This document shows, in pieces, positions 60,382 to 64,000 of a stretch of 64,000 bases of DNA. The DNA is from an uncultured Anaerovibrio sp. (GTDB lineage: Bacteria; Bacillota; Negativicutes; Selenomonadales; Selenomonadaceae), in assembly GCA_902786545.1 (NCBI GenBank), contig CADACU010000010.1:1-64000 (forward strand). Reading direction: 5' to 3'. Position 1 is the stretch's first letter; each line of letters opens with the position of its first letter. The notes under the pieces are model-generated. The model searched no databases. It was not told where the DNA came from and worked only from the letters and a program-made list of their open reading frames with translations. The position numbers and the translations under genes were made by a program.

Positions 60382-60771
60382 CTATTCGCTTACAACCGTA
60401 TTTTCAATAGACACATACTTTAACATAATATGTCCGCTTTTACGGTTGGTGGCCAGTGGTACATTATGAACATCGCACAGCCTGAGCAGAGCGTTGATAT
60501 CTGGCTCATGGGGCTGAGAAGTTAATGGGTCCCGCAGGAATATTACATAGTCGATTTCACCGGTTGCCACCTTTGCCCCGATTTGCTGGTCACCGCCAAG
60601 AGGGCCGGACATCATTGTTTCAACTTCTATACCATATTTTTCTTTGATTCTTGTGCCGGTAGTGTTTGTAGCAATCAAGTGACATTCCTGCAGCAAATCC
60701 AGATGCTGCCCCACAAAGTCCAGCATTTCATCCTTTTTCTTGTCATGTGCGATTAGCGCAATAGTTTGCAT
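60382..60771 (-). CDS. mgsA: Methylglyoxal synthase
   Basis: A 129-residue enzyme that converts dihydroxyacetone phosphate to methylglyoxal and phosphate, a bypass when triose phosphates build up. Conserved segments: [48 protein letters not shown] and [32 protein letters not shown], with the catalytic Asp residues and His. The gene stands alone with its own terminator, away from the glycolytic cluster at 36-41 kb. Confidence 0.96.
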   Translation of the reverse strand: MQTIALIAHDKKKDEMLDFVGQHLDLLQECHLIATNTTGTRIKEKYGIEVETMMSGPLGGDQQIGAKVATGEIDYVIFLRDPLTSQPHEPDINALLRLCDVHNVPLATNRKSGHIMLKYVSIENTVVSE

Positions 60772-61009
60772 ATAATTCTACCTCTTTTCTGTTCAACAGT
60801 TTTACAAAACACATTATCATAGCATATCTCTAAAATTGTATTTACTATATCATATTTTTTCAACCAAAGAAAATATAATCTTGGTCAGTTTTTTTGTATC
60901 ATTCATTTCCAAATATATTTCATTTCCAAATATATTTCTGAATTTGCAGGGATTTTACCAAGGCGAGGAGAATCGTACAATAGTATTTTGTTAGAAAGGG
61001 GTTGGCGCC

Positions 61010-61306
61010 ATGCGATATGATAACAGCGAGGGAGTCCTCACAATTTTTCTTAAAGGAGATATGGATGCTCTGAATGCCACTGACATACAGCAGGAAATTG
61101 GCGAGATACTTAAAACGCAGAAGGGGACTTCCCTGATATTTGATGCCCGGGAACTGGAGTATATTTCCAGTGCTGGCTTGCGGGTCATCCTGACTATACA
61201 AAAAGAGCTGGGCAGTAAAATTTCTGTCATCAACCTGTCGGAGGAGCTGCTGGAAATTTTTAAAATGGCAGGTTTTCAGTATTTGATGGAGCTTAAGGGA
61301 GTATAG
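61010..61306 (+). CDS. STAS-domain anti-sigma-factor antagonist
   Basis: A 98-residue single STAS domain of the SpoIIAA/RsbV type. The phosphorylatable serine is in the family motif DARELEYISSAGLRVIL (about 44-60). In known systems the unphosphorylated form captures an anti-sigma kinase and frees a sigma factor. The downstream phosphatase (gap 23 bp) should dephosphorylate it. No RsbW/SpoIIAB-type kinase or sigma gene is visible in the window. Confidence 0.93.
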   Translation: MRYDNSEGVLTIFLKGDMDALNATDIQQEIGEILKTQKGTSLIFDARELEYISSAGLRVILTIQKELGSKISVINLSEELLEIFKMAGFQYLMELKGV

Positions 61307-61329
61307 GCAGGCTTCGGAGGAGGCCGGAA

Positions 61330-63540
61330 ATGGATAAACTACGCAAAATTATCGAAATTATTTTGCAGCGGGGCGAACAGAATATTTATCGGCGCATTCT
61401 TCATACAGCTCTTTGGGGTAGTTGTGTAACTTTTATGGTCATGGGAGGAATTTTCCTTGTCAGCATGTTGATATTGCATTATGGATTGCATGAGCAGGGC
61501 AAAGATTTTTCCCAGAAAATGGGTGATTATCTGGAGAAGAATTTCCAGGAAGAAGTAAAGGACCGGCTTACGGAAACTGCTGAATTGAGGGCCCAAATGG
61601 TAGGGCGACTGCTGAAAGGCTGCTCTCTTAGTGTGGAATATTTGGCTGAAACAATGTCCGATACTCTGCAACACCCAGTTGATTACAAACCAAAGGAACT
61701 GCCAGTGGCTAATTTTGAAGAAGTGGCGGACAATGTACCTTATGTATATTACCTTCCGGAGCTGTTGAAGCAGGGGCTGTCCCCGGAGCTGAATCAAGAG
61801 GTTGCCGTAGTGTCATCGGTTGAGGATGATATCAGGCGGATGAGCCGTCGCTATCAAGGTAGTATTTTGGCCGTATCTACCAAGGGATATCTGATTCGTA
61901 TGGATATGCTCGATTTGGATGGAAAAGGGGCAGTGCTGAGTCATGAACCCTTGTGTAGTACCTATGACTATAGAAATAAAGAATGGTATCAGTCCGTCAT
62001 TACGGAAGACCGATTGATATTTACCAACCCATATATGGCGTCATATGGCCGTCCATGCATATCTATATGTGCACCCTACCATGATGCTGGTGGCGTTGCC
62101 GGGGTGGTAGTGGCGGATATTGATACGGACTATATATGTAGGCAAATGGACGGTTCAGATGTAGATGGCTCTAATTTTAGCTTTATTATGGACCGAAAGG
62201 GTGATGTCATTATCTCTTCCCGCAAGGAGGGGGCCTTTGCTGCTACTGATATGAATCAGAACCTTACGAAGGCAACCGACAAGGCTATGGCTGAAACAGC
62301 TGAGCGTATGGTAGCAGGTGAAACGGGAATTGCTTTGGTGCATGTTGATGGAGGCGAATACTATTTGGCGTATGCTCCTTTACCGGAGATGGGCTGGAGT
62401 GTAGGCACTGTTATAGATACGACAGTAATATCTGCCAGTGGTGATCAGGCTGAGGAATATGTCAACGATGTTTTTGAAAGCTATGATTATGAATTGGGAA
62501 AATTCTTTTTGATTAAGGCTATTGGTGCCATATTGCTGTTTGTTCTGACCTTATATCTGATTTTACGGCGCAATGTAAAAATGGCTCGGGGGTTTGCCGA
62601 GCCTATAAACACCCTTATAAAGGGGGTAAAGGAAATTGCGGAGGGGAATTTGGACCGAAAGCTGTCCATTCAAACCGGTGATGAACTGGAAACCTTGGCG
62701 GAAAGTTTCAATAATATGACAAATGAGCTGACCATATATATGGACAGTCTTGCCAAAACCACCGCCCAAAAAGAGCATATTGAAACGGAGCTTTCCGTTG
62801 CTACCCGCATTCAGACCGGTATGCTGCCGGATGGCACCCATCCTTTCCCGGAGCGCCAAGATTTTGATATGGCGGCTCTGATGCGCCCGGCCAGAGAAGT
62901 GGGAGGGGATTTTTATGATTTCTACTTTTTGGATGAGCACCATCTGGTCCTGACGGTGGCCGATGTGTCTGATAAAGGGGTTCCAGCGGCTCTTTTTATG
63001 GCGATTTCCAAGACCATGCTGAAGGAAAACCTTTTGTTTGCCGGTGATCCGGAACGGCTTGGTGAGGTGTTTACTGAAACCAATAGCGCACTCATCAGGA
63101 GCAACAAAGAGAATATGTTTGTGACAGTTTTCTGTGGCGTGCTGGATACTGTTACTGGGGTGTTTACCTATGTAAATGCCGGACACAATCCGCCGGTTAT
63201 TCGTCAGAATGGTCGGTGTCGATATTTGGAATTGGCACAACACCCTATTATGGGGATAGTGGAAGATTTATCTTATGGTGTGTCGCGATTGCAATTAAAA
63301 AATGGCGATGCCATATTTCTCTATACGGATGGTGTTACTGAAGCTGCGAATGAGAAGAGGAAGTTTTCTGTCTCCAGGGACAGTGCTGAACATGAGATAG
63401 AGGGAATATATGACGCAGTTCGTGAATTCGCTCAGGGTGCAGCCCAGTCGGATGATATTACCATGCTGGAATTGATATATTATGGTTCATCACAGGAAAG
63501 TCACATGCTGGATGAACAGAAATATTATGCCGCACCATAA
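61330..63540 (+). CDS. Membrane sensor PP2C phosphatase (SpoIIE/RsbU type)
   Basis: A 736-residue two-pass membrane protein. TM1 at about 28-55, a dCache-like periplasmic sensor (about 60-385; DYRNKEWYQSVITEDRLIFTNPYMASYGRPCISICAPY), TM2 at about 398-418, a HAMP domain (INTLIKGVKEIAEGNLDRKLS), a short coiled coil, and a PP2C-like phosphatase (about 500-725; VGGDFYDFYFLDEHHLVLTVADVSDKGVPAALFMA, VNAGHNPPV, LYTDGVTEA, QSDDITMLEL) with the metal-binding aspartates. It should sense a small extracellular molecule and dephosphorylate the STAS protein encoded just upstream. Confidence 0.93.
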   Translation: MDKLRKIIEIILQRGEQNIYRRILHTALWGSCVTFMVMGGIFLVSMLILHYGLHEQGKDFSQKMGDYLEKNFQEEVKDRLTETAELRAQMVGRLLKGCSLSVEYLAETMSDTLQHPVDYKPKELPVANFEEVADNVPYVYYLPELLKQGLSPELNQEVAVVSSVEDDIRRMSRRYQGSILAVSTKGYLIRMDMLDLDGKGAVLSHEPLCSTYDYRNKEWYQSVITEDRLIFTNPYMASYGRPCISICAPYHDAGGVAGVVVADIDTDYICRQMDGSDVDGSNFSFIMDRKGDVIISSRKEGAFAATDMNQNLTKATDKAMAETAERMVAGETGIALVHVDGGEYYLAYAPLPEMGWSVGTVIDTTVISASGDQAEEYVNDVFESYDYELGKFFLIKAIGAILLFVLTLYLILRRNVKMARGFAEPINTLIKGVKEIAEGNLDRKLSIQTGDELETLAESFNNMTNELTIYMDSLAKTTAQKEHIETELSVATRIQTGMLPDGTHPFPERQDFDMAALMRPAREVGGDFYDFYFLDEHHLVLTVADVSDKGVPAALFMAISKTMLKENLLFAGDPERLGEVFTETNSALIRSNKENMFVTVFCGVLDTVTGVFTYVNAGHNPPVIRQNGRCRYLELAQHPIMGIVEDLSYGVSRLQLKNGDAIFLYTDGVTEAANEKRKFSVSRDSAEHEIEGIYDAVREFAQGAAQSDDITMLELIYYGSSQESHMLDEQKYYAAP

Positions 63541-63568
63541 AAAAGTTAAAAAAATTACACCAATGCTA

Positions 63569-63597
63569 TTGATTTATAAGCTAAAATGTTTTATACT
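63569..63597 (+). promoter_or_regulatory. Promoter of a candidate small RNA
   Basis: TTGATT, a 17-bp spacer and TATACT, placed after the phosphatase stop. Transcription would start near 63604. Confidence 0.6.
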
Positions 63598-63603
63598 TTA
63601 GTC

Positions 63604-63766
63604 ACACAGATATCACATTCTTTCCATCTTGATATGGATTTCTTTTTTCATATCATACTCCTTCCTATGGTTGTTGGAAGATAGGCGCCAACAACGGGCT
63701 ATAGGATTCTCCCACTTTTCTTTATAGCCAACTTCACAACAGGGTCGCTACGGCGGCCCATTTTTG
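63604..63766 (+). ncRNA. Candidate small regulatory RNA
   Basis: About 163 nt between a promoter-like sequence and an intrinsic terminator, with no open frame. Predicted stems: GATATG/CATATC (63631-63654), GTTGTTGG/CCAACAAC (63673-63698), and GGCTATA/TATAGCC (about 63700-63729) whose loop is C-rich (ATTCTCCCAC), then the terminator. A CUCCUUCC stretch (63657-63664) between stems complements a Shine-Dalgarno sequence. C-rich unpaired UCCC/CUCC motifs are typical of trans-acting sRNAs in Firmicutes that block ribosome binding. It could instead be a housekeeping RNA such as 6S RNA; I could not match one. Confidence 0.5.
63742..63766 (+). terminator. Terminator of the candidate sRNA
   Basis: GGGTCGC, TACG tetraloop, GCGGCCC, then ATTTTTG. 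Confidence 0.8.
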
Positions 63767-63849
63767 TTGCCATGAAATAGCTTTACTGTTGATTTTAGAT
63801 TGGTTTTCAGGCAGTTTCCGTTATGAGGAATCGAATCTTTTTTTGAAGC

Positions 63850-63877
63850 AAAAAAAGAAGCCGCCATGCGACTTCTT
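63850..63877 (-). terminator. Terminator of the minus-strand gene at the window end
   Basis: AAGAAG-CG and CG-CTTCTT arms; on the minus strand it is followed by TTTTTTT. Confidence 0.65.
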
Positions 63878-63969
63878 GGGAGGGGTCGATGCCAGGTACT
63901 CGGCATCTGGGTTTTATTGGAAATCGGTTTTTTAGATGGAAAGTGATTGGTAATATTTTGTAAGGTTAT

Positions 63970-64000
63970 TTAAGCTTCGATCAGCGGACCGGTTTTAGTG
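63970..64000 (-). CDS. 3' end of a minus-strand gene (partial)
   Basis: Only about nine codons (TKTGPLIEA, then stop) lie in the window. A terminator sits about 90 bp downstream. The identity cannot be judged from this. Confidence 0.4.
   Translation of the reverse strand, partial: TKTGPLIEA

Noticed and set aside
63613..63651. Minus-strand 12-codon peptide (MKKEIH start) with a strong ribosome site, resembling a truncated L31 gene or leader peptide
   Set aside because: It stops after 12 codons, and the apparent ribosome site is explained by the C-rich anti-Shine-Dalgarno stretch of the plus-strand sRNA candidate, which has its own promoter and terminator.

Overview
The window looks like chromosome of a diderm (outer-membrane-bearing) Firmicute, most likely Negativicutes and close to the Selenomonas/Anaerovibrio group. 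The housekeeping genes are of Firmicute type (whiA, yvcK, rapZ, smpB-rnr-est-secG, walJ-htrA-rlmH, a SCIFF peptide with its maturase), yet there is a complete TolC/AcrA/AcrB-type tripartite pump that needs an outer membrane. The genus is an inference from gene content; no rRNA is present.

1-6107: tRNA-Arg(CCU) followed by two tandem genomic islands. The last 45 bp of the tRNA recur exactly at 3964-4008 and 6063-6107 as attachment-site scars. Island A (about 99-4008) holds the last ~43 codons of a tyrosine integrase, a serine recombinase, a RelB/YoeB pair, a truncated sigma-70-like gene and a RelB/ParE-type pair. Island B (4009-6107) holds a small membrane protein, gene remnants and a HigBA-type pair. 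Three toxin-antitoxin systems sit in about 6 kb.

6300-13300: DUF169 protein; an Rrf2 regulator with VOC and cupin genes that share a TTGTAA-N9-TTACAA operator; an LCMT-like methyltransferase; a ThiT-like thiamine transporter; a zinc-type binding lipoprotein beside a Fur-family regulator; a PrsW-like membrane protease; secG.

13377-24000: esterase, rnr, smpB, an unusual phosphofructokinase, a chemoreceptor, then on the minus strand tex and a double-domain CobT that resembles a fused ArsA-ArsB.

24187-34117: walJ-htrA-rlmH, an Lrp regulator, a PASTA-containing PBP, a HAD phosphatase, rapZ-yvcK-whiA and a polysaccharide deacetylase. 34226-35851: the SCIFF (ranthipeptide) precursor and its radical SAM maturase.

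36100-43005: gap-pgk-tpiA-gpmI, then a NifU/IscU-like scaffold and a GGGtGRT protein, all with similar highly biased codon use. A 119-bp tandem repeat lies between pgk and tpiA.

43188-54205: a second chemoreceptor, tRNA-Glu, gltX, tRNA-Ser (with a duplicated 91-bp trailer), small hypotheticals, a uridine-kinase-like gene, tRNA-Ala, Hsp20, methylmalonyl-CoA decarboxylase, an exported acetolactate decarboxylase and an enoyl-CoA hydratase/isomerase. 54489-60203: the RND efflux operon. 60382-64000: mgsA, a STAS/SpoIIE-phosphatase pair, a candidate small RNA with its own promoter and terminator, and the tail of a minus-strand gene.
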